From NCBI GenBank assembly GCA_031376425.1, contig JANMDR010000026.1, positions 1 through 36,099 of the forward strand: a stretch of 36,099 nt of DNA, read 5' to 3'. Positions 24,775 to 34,500 of this stretch are shown here, piece by piece (positions within the stretch are counted from its first letter, which is position 1; each line of letters opens with the position of its first letter). The notes under the pieces are model-generated. The model saw nothing but the letters and a program-made list of their open reading frames with translations, was not told where the DNA came from and made no database searches. Source of the stretch: JANMDR01 sp031376425 (GTDB lineage Bacteria; Pseudomonadota; Gammaproteobacteria; Burkholderiales; Usitatibacteraceae). Both the position numbers and the translations under genes were made by a program.

Positions 24775-24956
24775 GGGTGCGCTTTCCGGCGTTGCGCGCA
24801 GTTTCGATATCAGATATGAATGCTTCCCAGTCAATCATGGCGTTAAGAGCAACGAGCATTGCCCATTTGCGTTAGCTTGTTAAGCCGGTCTTCAACATCA
24901 AAGATGCCCGCAATGTATTGCTTGGCGGGCTTCTTAACGTGCTTCAATATGCTCAT
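24775..24956 (-). pseudogene. IS5-like transposase N-terminal remnant
   Basis: From ATG 24956 on the minus strand the frame reads DVEDRLNKLTQMGNA, then shifts frame and continues VALNAMIDWEAFISDIETAR. 'RLxKLxxxGdxLxxLNxxIDWExF' is the start of many IS5-group DDE transposases. The frame stops at TAA near 24860 without the shift, and the whole is cut off by REP DNA at 24774. Only about 60 codons survive; no inverted repeats were located. Confidence 0.55.
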
Positions 24957-25258
24957 GATCTCAATTGTCATTGATCATTCCTCGCAACACTTAATTGACT
25001 AGCGCTTTTATCTCGTATATACGAGCGGTCGCCCTGGGGGGGCATATTTAGGTGATTTTTAGAGGTGCCCTTAAGTTCTCAGGCTTGGCTATCGTTTTGT
25101 GGCGAGGATTTTTAACTAACGAAAATAAATTATATGCAAAAACAATCTTTTTTACATAAATCTATGAATTGCTGCTATATTTTTTTCTAGAAACAGGTGC
25201 GGTAGACGCGGGCAAATAGTTTGCTATCCTGGAAGTATAAGCGAAGGCTTGACATAAC

Positions 25259-25314
25259 TGTCACATTGTCACATTGTCGTAATATCAAGATGTCATAATG
25301 TCGCAATGTCACAT
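25259..25314 (+). repeat. Seven 8-bp tandem units upstream of the lectin-like gene
   Basis: In exact 8-base register: TGTCACAT, TGTCACAT, TGTCGTAA, TATCAAGA, TGTCATAA, TGTCGCAA, TGTCACAT. The block ends 73 bases before the start codon, so it could bind a regulator or vary in copy number. Confidence 0.7.
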
Positions 25315-25387
25315 TGATGATGGCTTTCGTGGTCTGTAACGCGTGGTCAGATGCGCGATCTCATCTGAAGTCAATTTGGAGATAATC

Positions 25388-25894
25388 ATGGGTTTATACC
25401 AAGTAACTGTAGATTCACAAGCCAACAGCATCGTTCAGCAAATGGGGGGGGGCGGAGTTCCTGCAATTATACAGTTCAGAGAAGCATTGAATCCGGGCGA
25501 TGTTTTGACATTCACCTGCCCCCTTATCCAGATGTGGAACTCCGGTGGGGGCCCTGGGAACACAAATGCTGATGGCGTTGCCGTGAATATGGGGCCGCCC
25601 ATTAGCATTGATTGGACTACATTCAACCCAGCCCGTCCCGCCCCGGACTCCAGTTCGACTTTGCCATTTCCAAATGCCGCGAACTATAGTTTTGGGATTG
25701 GTTGCCTCGTCGGATCCTTGGACGGCGGAACATCTTTCTTCGCAATTGGAACCGACTTTACACTAACGAATTTAGGCAATGGCCTGGGCACGAGCGCACC
25801 TACCGCTCTTTGGTTGTTTTACTGGGACATCAATGCCGATGATAACCGTGGGTCAATGACAGTTTATGTTTCGTTAACTCGTAGAGCGTCCTAG
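25388..25894 (+). CDS. LecA (PA-IL)-like sugar-binding protein
   Basis: The start at 25388 has GGAG eight bases upstream; an in-frame start at 25343 is less likely. The 168-residue protein has no signal peptide. The C-terminal half resembles the galactose lectin LecA of Pseudomonas: a GIGCLVGSLDGGTSFFAIGT strand pair, matching LecA's GALVMKIGNSG...VNTG, and FYWDINADDNRGSMTVYVSL (about 144-163), matching its calcium/sugar loop ending DxxxxDNxGSFxV. The N-terminal part is beta-rich (FREALNPGDVLTFTC). Codons 20-23 are a run of nine G (25444-25452) encoding Gly; a slip there would shift the frame. Like LecA, it may leave the cell without a signal peptide. The assignment is by pattern memory only. 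Confidence 0.6.
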   Translation: MGLYQVTVDSQANSIVQQMGGGGVPAIIQFREALNPGDVLTFTCPLIQMWNSGGGPGNTNADGVAVNMGPPISIDWTTFNPARPAPDSSSTLPFPNAANYSFGIGCLVGSLDGGTSFFAIGTDFTLTNLGNGLGTSAPTALWLFYWDINADDNRGSMTVYVSLTRRAS

Positions 25895-25925
25895 CCTATT
25901 CGACCGAGTTGAATGCGTAAATGGG

Positions 25926-25957
25926 GCTCGACAGGTGACGAAGGTTACCTGTTGAGC
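25926..25957 (+). other. Strong hairpin after the lectin-like gene
   Basis: GCTCGACAGGT (25926-25936) pairs with ACCTGTTGAGC (25947-25957): 11 bp with one G-T pair and a 10-base loop. No T-run follows, so it may be a terminator of a different kind or a processing signal. Confidence 0.5.
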
Positions 25958-26174
25958 TCTGCGCAAACGCGTGTGGGGTCACGTCTTGCGTTTTGCATCT
26001 GTGTGCAGTAGGCTGCATTGATAGCTCGTCCCTTCATTGTATTAAATAGTTAAGCTTTCTGGAATCGGCGTATTATAAAAATTCGAAGGCGCAGTTGCCA
26101 TACATCTGATCTAAACATTAGATGACATGACAAACTTACTTTCAGGCATCACCCCTGATGTATAAAGGATTAAT

Positions 26175-27023
26175 CTGAAAACGCATCAACTATCTGCAGC
26201 GCTTGTATTTTTCATCGCGCAGTTTTGCGGTTTGAACCTTCATGCACAAACACCCTTTTCCGGTTCCGCCATTATTCCAGTTAACCCGACTTCCACTGAC
26301 AACATCAGCTTTGTTCGATTCGAAATTACACCGTACTGCGGGCGAAAAGAACCATACTATAAAATTGCGATGTTGAATAACAACATTACCGTTACTTTCG
26401 CTGAATGGAACCCAATCGGACAAGTTACTATTCCCTAAGCGCCCTCGTGGTATACCAGTAATGTTGATTTAGTAGACCTTGGTCGCTTACCGCCGGGTGA
26501 TTACACGCTTACCACTGTGGGTGCGCCTTGTATATATGCGGTACCATCTCGGCCAACCCTCCCCGACCTTGATAAATTTCCATTTCAAGTCACCGATGGC
26601 CGCGCAAAGAAAAACTATACCAATCCAACGCTTGATTATTCCGGCCATTGGTGGGATGAAAATGACCCAGGCTGGGGCTTATTTGTGTGGCAGGACAGCA
26701 CCAATAATACGATGGCCGCATGGTTTAGTTACACCGCCGACGGTCAGCCTGCTTGGTATGTGTTTCAACCTGTTTGGGAAACGCCTATTTTTACCCGCCC
26801 AGCCGATGTATGGCAAACGAGTAAACCGCCAGGAACCACTTCACCGCCACTAGGCACGACCAAGCTTACAACAGTGGGCACGGCATTTTTAGATTTCTAC
26901 TTCGGCACCTACACCCGTGGTGGTGCGCTACCATCGTTAGAGCAGTTTCTAAATTTCCACTATAAGCTAGGCGACGGCGTGCAGCAAAAACGCACCTTGA
27001 TGCGGTTTAAAGTGGGCAGATAG
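26175..27023 (+). pseudogene. Disabled paralogue of the secreted WW-motif protein downstream
   Basis: The full frame is collinear with the gene at 27122-27955. The position matching the neighbour's ATG is CTG (26175-26177), followed by a recognisable signal peptide (LKTHQLSAALVFFIAQFCGL). An in-frame TAA at 26436-26438 interrupts it after GQVTIP, and the same frame then continues with VDLGRLPPGDYTLTT and LDYSGHWWDENDPGWGLFVW to TAG at 27021. No frameshift is present. Both defects suggest recent decay of one copy of a tandem duplication. Confidence 0.82.
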
Positions 27024-27121
27024 TGTTGTATATTGCGTGCATTAGCCAGTAGTAACGTGCATGCAATAGCTGAGTCTGAAAACACCTTAACATTGGGTGT
27101 TGTCGATTTAATCGGAGCAAC

Positions 27122-27955
27122 ATGAAAACGCAACATTTCATCGCAACACTTGTTTTTTTCATCGCGCAGCTTTGCAGCATGAATACGTACGCGCAATCGA
27201 TCTTCTACGGCGTAACCATCGTTCCCAGTAACCCGACCTCAGACGACAATATTAACTTTGTACGCGTTGAAGGTGCTGTCGCCTGTAGGCGGTTAGAACC
27301 AACTTACAAAATATCTATGTTGGACAACCACATTACGATAACTTTTGGGGAATGGGATAAGTCTATACAAATAACACTCCCGCCACCCGATAGCCGGTAT
27401 ACGGATTTGGCTAACATTGGGCGACTCCCACCGGGTGATTACACCTTGACGACGCGCGGGCCGCCGTGTCTATCTACATTTACTACTAGGCAACCCGATC
27501 TCCAGAATTTTGCTTTCAAGGTCAGTGAAGGGAAGTTAACAAAAGGAAACTTGAAGCCGGCGCTTGATTATTCTGGACATTGGTGGGATGAAAATGATCC
27601 AGGTTGGGGCTTATTTATCTGGCAGGATGGTGCCGGTAATATGTTGGCGGCTTGGCTTACGTACACAGCCGATGGCAAGCCAGCTTGGTATGTGTTTCAA
27701 CCGACTACGTGGCCTGACATAACATCTGCTTTTCCCGTTGATGTTTGGCAAACGAGCAAACCGCCCGGTGCGATTTCGCCACCCGTAGGTGACGCTAAAC
27801 TCACCAAAGTGGGCTTTGCGGGGCTGACGTTTTATTTTGGTAATTACAATCGTGGCGCAAACTCTGTTACGGTAGAAGAATTTGCGCGATTCTATTATCA
27901 GTTGGGTAATGAGCCGCGACAGACGCGGATTTTGATGCGGTTTAAGGCGAAATGA
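27122..27955 (+). CDS. Secreted protein with HWWDE..GWG motif
   Basis: GGAG six bases before the ATG supports the start. The 277-residue product has a signal peptide (MKTQHFIATLVFFIAQLCSM, then YAQS). The first 130 residues are beta-rich (VEGAVACRRLEPTYKISML). The C-terminal domain contains SGHWWDENDPGWGLFIWQD, LAAWLTYTADGKPAWYVFQP and VGFAGLTFYFGNYNRG. The WW..xxxGWG...AxWfTYdadGxPxW pattern is one I know from many exported proteins of unknown function in Beta- and Gammaproteobacteria. A decayed tandem copy lies upstream. Confidence 0.8.
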   Translation: MKTQHFIATLVFFIAQLCSMNTYAQSIFYGVTIVPSNPTSDDNINFVRVEGAVACRRLEPTYKISMLDNHITITFGEWDKSIQITLPPPDSRYTDLANIGRLPPGDYTLTTRGPPCLSTFTTRQPDLQNFAFKVSEGKLTKGNLKPALDYSGHWWDENDPGWGLFIWQDGAGNMLAAWLTYTADGKPAWYVFQPTTWPDITSAFPVDVWQTSKPPGAISPPVGDAKLTKVGFAGLTFYFGNYNRGANSVTVEEFARFYYQLGNEPRQTRILMRFKAK

Positions 27956-27970
27956 TTTCAGTAGGGTAGC

Positions 27971-27995
27971 CGGTAGGGACATGGCATGCCGCGCC
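27971..27995 (+). repeat. Worn REP element, type C
   Basis: GGTAGGGACATGGCATGCCG followed by CGCCC, a type C palindrome with two or more mismatches, just after the secreted-protein stop. Confidence 0.65.
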
Positions 27996-28077
27996 CGTAC
28001 CATCGAGGTGTGAAGAGTTGCGGGCGATTTTAGAAGGCACACCCGCGTTTGCTCAATCTAACGCGTGCATAAAATAA

Positions 28078-28431
28078 ATGAAATGTCCAAACTGTAAACA
28101 GTCTTTTTTTTGGGGTGAGACAATACTGCGTTTTACCGTTGCAGGGGATGATATCGTGTCGTGCCGAAACTGCCGTGAACAAATTGAGCTAGTTGAGGAC
28201 TCGCCCGATGAGCTGTCGGATATTTTTTTCAACTTTGTCAGGTGTCAGGTCGTGCCGCTCATGTTAGCCAGTGTGCCGTTGGTTTTTTTTAGTTCGGCAC
28301 CACTTTTCGCAACTATTGGTTTTGTAGTGATCTTACTTTGGACCTTGCGAGAGTATGAGGCGACGCAATATGATTTACGCCTGAAGTCTGCAGAAAAAAG
28401 CCGTGAAACGGTGTCTTCGCATGAGAGGTAG
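28078..28431 (+). CDS. Small membrane protein with N-terminal zinc-ribbon motif
   Basis: The 117-residue protein begins MKCPNCKQSFFWGE and has a second pair CRNCREQIEL at about 30-39, so four cysteines can bind zinc. Two hydrophobic segments follow (about 58-90: VVPLMLASVPLVFF and PLFATIGFVVILLWTL). The charged tail ends VSSHER. No family was assigned. No strong ribosome-binding site is seen, so the start is uncertain. Confidence 0.65.
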   Translation: MKCPNCKQSFFWGETILRFTVAGDDIVSCRNCREQIELVEDSPDELSDIFFNFVRCQVVPLMLASVPLVFFSSAPLFATIGFVVILLWTLREYEATQYDLRLKSAEKSRETVSSHER

Positions 28432-28483
28432 CTGCTCGCTTCCATATCCGAATTGCATGCGGCTGCGTTAGGTAGAGGTCATC

Positions 28484-28981
28484 GTGAAAATTCTTTTAGC
28501 AATCAGTGTTTTACTTAGTGTGTGTGCAATTGCGCTTACCGGCCACGAAGTCAGCAGTGGTGCGTGGATTTTAGTGTTGTTGATGACCGGCTTTTGGTTC
28601 GGCGTTTTATTTTTGTGTTGCTGGCGAAGCCGACAAAGAATTTTTGCACCTTTCGTTGGTTTGATATTTTTAGTTTTGTGCGGTGCTTGCGTTGTATGTG
28701 GTAAATTTTTGGAAGAGGACGCAATAAAAAATACCCAGTTGGTTATCAATGCAATCAAGCGATACGAAAAAAGGGAAGGCCGTTTTCCGAATGCAATATT
28801 GGAACTAACAGCGGCGGATTTGGCCAGCCAGATTGACCGAACATTCCTCGCGCCGGGAGGTCGTTTCTGGGTGTTTAGAAACGTAGACGGTTCGGATGCG
28901 TGCGTTGTGAGAGAGGCTTTTCCTTTTGGCAAGCGGATTCGCTGCAGCACGTGGGATACTGAGCGCACGGTTTTTGATTGA
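28484..28981 (+). CDS. Membrane protein of unknown function with pseudopilin-like tail
   Basis: A GTG start at 28484 preceded by AGAGG gives 165 residues. Three hydrophobic segments occupy the first 85 residues (ILLAISVLLSVCAIAL, AWILVLLMTGFWFGVLFLCC, FVGLIFLVLCGACVVCG). The soluble C-terminal part contains TQLVINAIKRYEKREGRFPNAILEL, which resembles the 'I..AI..Y....GrYP..L..L' segment of type II secretion pseudopilins, though the usual prepilin leader is missing. Function unknown. It lies 52 bases after the zinc-ribbon gene, possibly co-transcribed. Confidence 0.65.
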   Translation: MKILLAISVLLSVCAIALTGHEVSSGAWILVLLMTGFWFGVLFLCCWRSRQRIFAPFVGLIFLVLCGACVVCGKFLEEDAIKNTQLVINAIKRYEKREGRFPNAILELTAADLASQIDRTFLAPGGRFWVFRNVDGSDACVVREAFPFGKRIRCSTWDTERTVFD

Positions 28982-29087
28982 AGGTTAGATGCGCGCGGTG
29001 GCGGTTACAACAAATTAAACATCCTTATTATGCCAATAACCGTGGTACCAGCCCCAAAACCTGTTGCGTGTAGATGAGGTAACTGCA

Positions 29088-29480
29088 ATGAAAATAACGA
29101 ACGTTTTTGCTGTCATTGTTTGCGCCTATTTGGGTTCAGAAAATTATGCATTTTCAATGCAAATAAGAATGGCCTACCAGCGGCACAATGTAGATGAGCT
29201 TACCTTTGTACGGATGGATCATTCAAATTTAAATGGGTTCTACGCCTGTGATCCAGATGGGTATTACCATCGAATAAGCAAGCGGGATGCGGTTGGCAAA
29301 ATACCTTCTAAAATCCTGAAAGTTGAGCGAAGCCAAGTGTTGTTAGAAACGCCCTATGTAGATGGCAATGGGCAGTGGATGTCAAAAAAACAGTGGAAGA
29401 AAATAGTTCCGCACCTGAGTAACGATGATAAATGCCCGCTGACAAAAGAAGATAAAAAATTGATTGAGCTTGATGACTGA
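29088..29480 (+). CDS. Small exported protein of unknown function
   Basis: The ATG at 29088 is preferred over an in-frame start at 29064 because it follows GAGGT and gives a signal-like N-terminus (MKITNVFAVIVCAYLGS). The roughly 130-residue product is rich in charged residues (KVERSQVLLETPYVDGNGQW, MSKKQWKKIVPHL) with two cysteines. No family was recognised. Confidence 0.6.
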   Translation: MKITNVFAVIVCAYLGSENYAFSMQIRMAYQRHNVDELTFVRMDHSNLNGFYACDPDGYYHRISKRDAVGKIPSKILKVERSQVLLETPYVDGNGQWMSKKQWKKIVPHLSNDDKCPLTKEDKKLIELDD

Positions 29481-29553
29481 GGAAGGCAATGCATCCATTT
29501 CTCATAAGGTGCCGTAGTTGTCTAACGCAATATCCCCGCAAAAGAAAGTTACT

Positions 29554-29988
29554 ATGCAAATGAAAAGACTTATTAAGCGTGTCGTTCTGGCAACGATTTT
29601 TTTTACCCAAACGTTGTCCATTGCCGCTGCCGCTACCCAAGCGCCTTGGAGTGTTCTTGTTTCTGGTTCCGTGCCTGAGCGTACGGAGGATGGTTATTTT
29701 GTGGCGGTGTTGATTTCTTCCATTGACGGGGTCACGCCCACAAATAAATCCGTGACTACCGCTCCGGGAAAAAAACAAGTTCTGGTCGATACGATCAATA
29801 CCAAGGCTGACCGCGCGCCCAGCCATAAACGGATTGAAATTGATATGGCACCTTGTATGCGATATTTTGTAGCAGGCAAAAAATCTGCCCCAGCTTCGTT
29901 GCGTTGGACACCGGAAGTATTTCGCGCTGAAGTTATTGGTGAATGCATGACGGAATTAAAGGTGTTGCCTGCAGATGCACCAAAATAG
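29554..29988 (+). CDS. Small secreted protein of unknown function
   Basis: The start at 29554 (or 29560) gives a clear signal peptide (MQMKRLIKRVVLATIFFTQT, ending IAAAA-TQ). The mature part is about 120 residues and beta-rich (WSVLVSGSVPERTEDGYFVA, KQVLVDTINTKAD, HKRIEIDMAPCMRYFV) with two cysteines. No known domain was found. A REP composite fragment follows. Confidence 0.65.
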   Translation: MQMKRLIKRVVLATIFFTQTLSIAAAATQAPWSVLVSGSVPERTEDGYFVAVLISSIDGVTPTNKSVTTAPGKKQVLVDTINTKADRAPSHKRIEIDMAPCMRYFVAGKKSAPASLRWTPEVFRAEVIGECMTELKVLPADAPK

Positions 29989-30013
29989 GGGCTTTCCGCA
30001 TAGTGCCGCCACG

Positions 30014-30745
30014 CTATGCCACGGTGGTAGGGGCGCGGCATGCCGTGCCCGTACGGAGGCGGCGCACTCCGTTGCTGGCATATAACATACCCATTAGCGG
30101 TTGTGCCGCATCGGTTCTGCGGTATACCAACTCTGCTGCGGTTTGCCCACTAATGGCCCACAGCAATTTATTCTGTACTTTTTTGAAGAACGCAATGGTG
30201 ACTTCATCGCTTGGCGCGTAATCTATGCTGGTAGTGTAGATGTCTTTAATTTTTTGGTAAAAAAACTTTTCTGATAGGCGAATCTGGCGAATGCGTTCTT
30301 GCAATTCGGTGAAGTATTGCATCGCGTTGCCTGATTTAAAGCGGTCATCATTTAGCGTAAAACCTTTGATAAGGTATTCTTTAAGCTGTGCCGTGGCCCA
30401 TATGCGAAACTGCGTGCCTTGCGGGGATTTAACGCGGTAGCCCACGGAGATAATGAGATCAAGGTTGTAAAAATTAGTGTCGTAATTTTTACCATCTGCG
30501 GCAGTTGTTCGGAAATTCCGAACAACTGCCTGTTCGTTCAATTCGCCCTCTACAAAAATATTTTTAATATGTTCGCTCAAGGTAGCTTTTGACTTTTGAA
30601 ACAATTGCCCCATTTGCGCTTGAGTCAACCAAACAGTGTCTTCGTCTAAGCGAACATCTACTTTAATTTCCCCCGCAGCGTTTTGGTAGATGAGGATGGG
30701 GTGGGTGTTTGGCGACGTGACATTTACTGCATTCTTTATAGTCAT
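30014..30745 (-). pseudogene. RhuM-family protein gene truncated by a REP element
   Basis: The N-terminal 215 residues match the RhuM virulence-protein family: ILIYQNAAGEIKVDVRLDED, TVWLTQAQMGQLFQKSKATL, EHIKNIFVEGEL, FYNLDLIISVGYRVKS, QFRIWATAQLKEYLIKGF, LSEKFFYQKIKDIYTTSIDY. These resemble DNA-binding or toxin-antitoxin-associated proteins of unknown exact role. After VYRRTDAAQPLMGM the frame runs into REP composite 2 (LYASNGVRRLRTGTACRAPT) and stops; the family's last 100 or so residues are missing. It may be non-functional or a shortened version. The ATG at 30745 is in a normal position. Confidence 0.78.
30027..30092 (+). repeat. REP composite 2, partial copy
   Basis: A type C unit (30027-30050, GGGCGCGGCATGCCGTGCCC), then GGCGCACTCCGTTGCTGGCA, matching the first half of 24487-24604 and 34578-34700. 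It forms the junction where the rhuM-like frame is broken. Confidence 0.8.
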
Positions 30746-30937
30746 AACACTAGCTCTGTTTTGGGTATTTTAAATTCTGCATTTAGTGTAGCCCAACATC
30801 GGTATGAAATGTTGCACACCGCACCGTAGTCATCGCCGCATCGCGTTATAATTAGATCACTTTGGGGTTGATGCACCAACATCCGCGTGGCTATAGTGTG
30901 TACGCGGCAGGATCAGAAAATGGCTTTGTAAATAGCA

Positions 30938-31531
30938 GTGTTGGCTAATAAACAAGAAAATTCACTTACGCAATTGTTAGGCGATTGGCAGAGTTCGCAA
31001 GATGGCGTAAAAAGCACGGCGTTTAATGCGCTCATTGTTGCTTGCTACAGTCAGTTGCATCGAATGGCGGTAGCGCGTGCGCACGCTGTGGGGGCGGTGA
31101 CTTTATCGCCTACCGAAATATTGCATGAAGCCATTATTAGCGTGGGTGAATCGGCGCAGTCGCTTAAAAATAGCCGACATTTTTTGGCTACGATGTCGCT
31201 GCAGATGCGTAATTTACTGGTGGATCATGCCCGTGCTAATGCCCGCGATAAACGCGGCGGTGAATGGGTGCGGATTACCATGTCGGCGCTTGATAACGAA
31301 GCTGCGGATGAAGCCGTGGATATGCTGGCATTAGATGAGGCATTGCAGAGCTTGGATGCTAAATATCCGCGTTGCGCCCAAGCATTGCATCTATTTTATT
31401 TTGCCGGTATGGAACGCGATGACATCGCCGAATTATTGCAAATTTCGCGCCCCACGGTAGACCGTGAATTGCGCTTTGGCCGCGCCTATGCGCGTGATTT
31501 TTTAGAAAATATGCAGGGGGGTGCATCTTGA
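30938..31531 (+). CDS. ECF-family RNA polymerase sigma factor, kinase-associated type
   Basis: The 197-residue protein has sigma region 2 (LHRMAVARAHAVGAVTLSPTE and NSRHFLATMSLQMRNLLVDH) and region 4 (FYFAGMERDDIAELLQISRPT, VDRELRFGRAYARDFL). This matches the ECF group often encoded next to Ser/Thr protein kinases (the Sig-70_X6 type). The start is uncertain: GTG at 30938 or TTG at 30941. There is no anti-sigma factor with a zinc or membrane domain next to it. The stop TGA overlaps the TTG start of the kinase gene (TTGA), so the two are translationally coupled and the kinase probably regulates the sigma factor, as inferred for similar pairs. Confidence 0.88.
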   Translation: MLANKQENSLTQLLGDWQSSQDGVKSTAFNALIVACYSQLHRMAVARAHAVGAVTLSPTEILHEAIISVGESAQSLKNSRHFLATMSLQMRNLLVDHARANARDKRGGEWVRITMSALDNEAADEAVDMLALDEALQSLDAKYPRCAQALHLFYFAGMERDDIAELLQISRPTVDRELRFGRAYARDFLENMQGGAS

Positions 31532-34500
31532 GCGCACTTGATCTGCGCGAGTTATTTGATGCCGTTGATGCGCTGCCCGCAGAGAGCCAAGAAGCCGCCC
31601 TACGTAAGTTAACCAACGATGAAGCGCTCATTGGCCAAGTGCTGCGTATCTGCGGCCATGCCCGCGCGGATAAAACTAATTTTGCTGCAGCGGTGTTAAA
31701 TAGTGCGGCCGATATTTCGGCAAAGTTGGCTGAAGAAATTAAGCCAGATGATGTGTTGGGCACGTGGAAGCTGATTGAAAAAATTGGTCAGGGTGGCATG
31801 GGCTCGGTATTTTTGGCGGAACGTGCTGATGGTGCGTTTGAGCAGCGCGTTGCCATCAAGGTGATTCACGGCTTGCCAACAACAGCGGCCAAAGCACGGT
31901 TGACGCAAGAACGGCAAATATTGGCAGGGCTCACCCATCCCAACATCGCCCGTTTGTTCGACGGTGGTGCCACCCCCAGTGGCCAGCCGTATTTGGTGAT
32001 GGAGCTTATTGAGGGCGCAGCGCTTGATGCGCATTGCGCCAACAAAAACGCCACGTTTTTAGATGTGCTCAAACTGTTGCTGCCTATCTGCGAGACGGTG
32101 GCCGTTGCCCACCAACGCTTAATTGTACATTGCGATATTAAGCCTGCCAATATTTTAGTGACTAGCGCAAACCGCCCGGTGCTGCTTGATTTTGGCATTG
32201 CCAGCCTGCTCAGCGCCGAATCAAATGCAGGTAATATTGATGTGGAAAAAGTAGTGGGCGCCGCCGCGAGTATGCCTTCTAAAAATGAAAGCACGAAGCT
32301 CACTCGCGCCGTAATGAGTGCCGATGGTGCCATGCTGGCCTACACGCCGCGTTATGCCAGCCCGGAACAAAAAGCGGGTAGCGCGATTACCACGGCATCG
32401 GATATTTTTAGCCTAGGGCGCGTGCTGGAAGAATTATGCGAAGCCGATGCGAACTTTGCAGCAACAGCTAAAACCGCAGGCTTAGTCAATCCCCTGCAGC
32501 TAAAAATGCGCGAAGTACGCGCTATTATTCAAAAAGCCTGTGCGCCATTGCCCAGCCAACGCTACAGCAGTGCGGCAAATATGGCCGATGATATTCGCCG
32601 CGTGTTGCACGGCGAAAACGTGGCTGCCGCCAGCGCTATTCCAGGCTACACCAGCCGCAAATGGCTGGGGCGGTATGTGGTGGCGATGGCCGTAGGTATT
32701 GGCTTTGTGGCGATGGCCGCAGGTTTTTCAGTGCGCCTTGTTGAGGAGAAAAAATTAGCGCAGCAGCAAGCCGCTAATGCTGAAACTGCGCGGGCGCAGG
32801 CCGTGTTAGCGCAGCGCGAATCGCAAACGGCAAAATTAGATGCTGACCAGCAGCGTGATCGGGCGGTAGAGTCCGACACCCTAGCCCAAGCCGCGAAGGC
32901 GCAAGCGGAAACCTCGGCTGGCCTTGAAACATTAGCCAAGCAGCAAGCGATGGCGTCGGCAGCACTTGAAACAACCGCAAAGTTAACCGCCGAAGGCGCA
33001 CAAGCCCAAGCGCTAAAAGAGCGCGATCGCGCCGTGATAGCGCAAGCATCCACCACTAAAGTAAACGACTTTTTAATCTCCATTTTTGATGGCGTAAACC
33101 CGGCCAAAGGCGGCAAGCGCGACGCCAGCGCCAAGGATGTCATCAACCTCGCTGAAAAAAGGTTGGATGCCTTAAAAGATATTGATGCCTCATCGCAAGA
33201 ACGCCTATTTAACTCACTCGCCAACGTCCATTTTTATTTGGGTGAAACCAGCAAAGCCATTGAATATCACGAAAAGCGCATCAAAGTGCTGGCGCAAGAA
33301 GGCGATAAAACCGTCTCGCAACGCATCAACGCGCTAGGCATTATTGCAGGGCTAAAACGCGACTCGCAAATGCCCGGCTCCAAAGAAGCGATGAGCGAAG
33401 CCCTAGCCTTAGCAAAGCAGCATGAAGCCGCCGATCCAATTCGCTACGTTGATACCATCACTCTGCAAATTGCCAATTATCAAGCCGAAGCGCTGTATTT
33501 TGAAGCGCAAAAACTCGCCGTTGTGGCCGATCCCGTCTGGTTGCGCCATGTGCCAGACCCGTGGAAAAACAATCGCTACCTTGTGTTTCGCCACGCCGTG
33601 GCGCACACCGAACGCTATTTAGGAAACTATGCCGGTGCTGAAAATGAATTTAAAAAAGTAGCCGAACAACGGCTGCTGGAAATGCCCATCAATGAAGATT
33701 ATCTGGCCAGAACCTTGGTCGGCTTGGGCGTGGTGTTGCAAGAGCAAGGCAAAATGACGGAAGCTGAAGCCGCCTTCAAACGCGCGATGGAAGGCACATT
33801 GAAACAAAATGGTGAAGCCAATAGTTACTATCGCACCACTATTTTGTACTATTACGCAATTTTTTTGAGCGACACAAAACGCCCTGAAGAAGCCCGTGCC
33901 GTGCTTGATCGCATGGATGCCTTAGCGCAAAAGTATACTCAAAATGCCGCTGACGATACCCGCGTACTGCTAGTACGCGCCGTGCTGGCCGAGGAAGCGG
34001 GTCAGATTGTACAGGCCATACAATTACAACAACGGGTAGCCAAGGTTTATACCGAAACCCTAGGCGCAAACTCGCGTTTTGCTTTTGAGCGCTTGAATAA
34101 AATTGCGTTGCTCAACCTAAAAATTAAAGACATAGCAGCCGCTAAAACTGCAGCCAACGCCAGCTACGCCGCCGCACTAAAATCATACGCCGCGAATGAC
34201 GAAGCCGCGCTAAACATTCAACGCACCAAAGCAGCCATAGCCCTTGCCGAAGCGCAGCCCGTAAACGCTGCGGTTAGTTTGGATGGGGTCGTAACCGCAT
34301 ATGGCAGCACCGCACCAAGGTTTCAGCAAGAAGTGCGCTTTGAGGCGGCCAAGGCGTGGCAGGCAGTGGCGGTTGCCACGCGTGTAGATGCGAACGCAGC
34401 CGATGTTGCAGGCGTAAGAGGGGTTGCCGGTGCAGGGGGAGTTGCGCCCACAACAACACCAGCACAGGCAATCGCCCGCGCCCGCGAACACGCCCGCATA

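Larger units (their letters stand above)
24370..25387. other. Long gene-poor stretch between mfd and the lectin-like gene
   Basis: It contains two REP composites, an IS5-like transposase scrap, an AT-rich segment (about 25080-25190) and seven 8-bp tandem units (25259-25314). A TTGACA hexamer at 25249 could be a -35 box for the lectin-like gene, but no good -10 was found at normal spacing. Confidence 0.6.
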
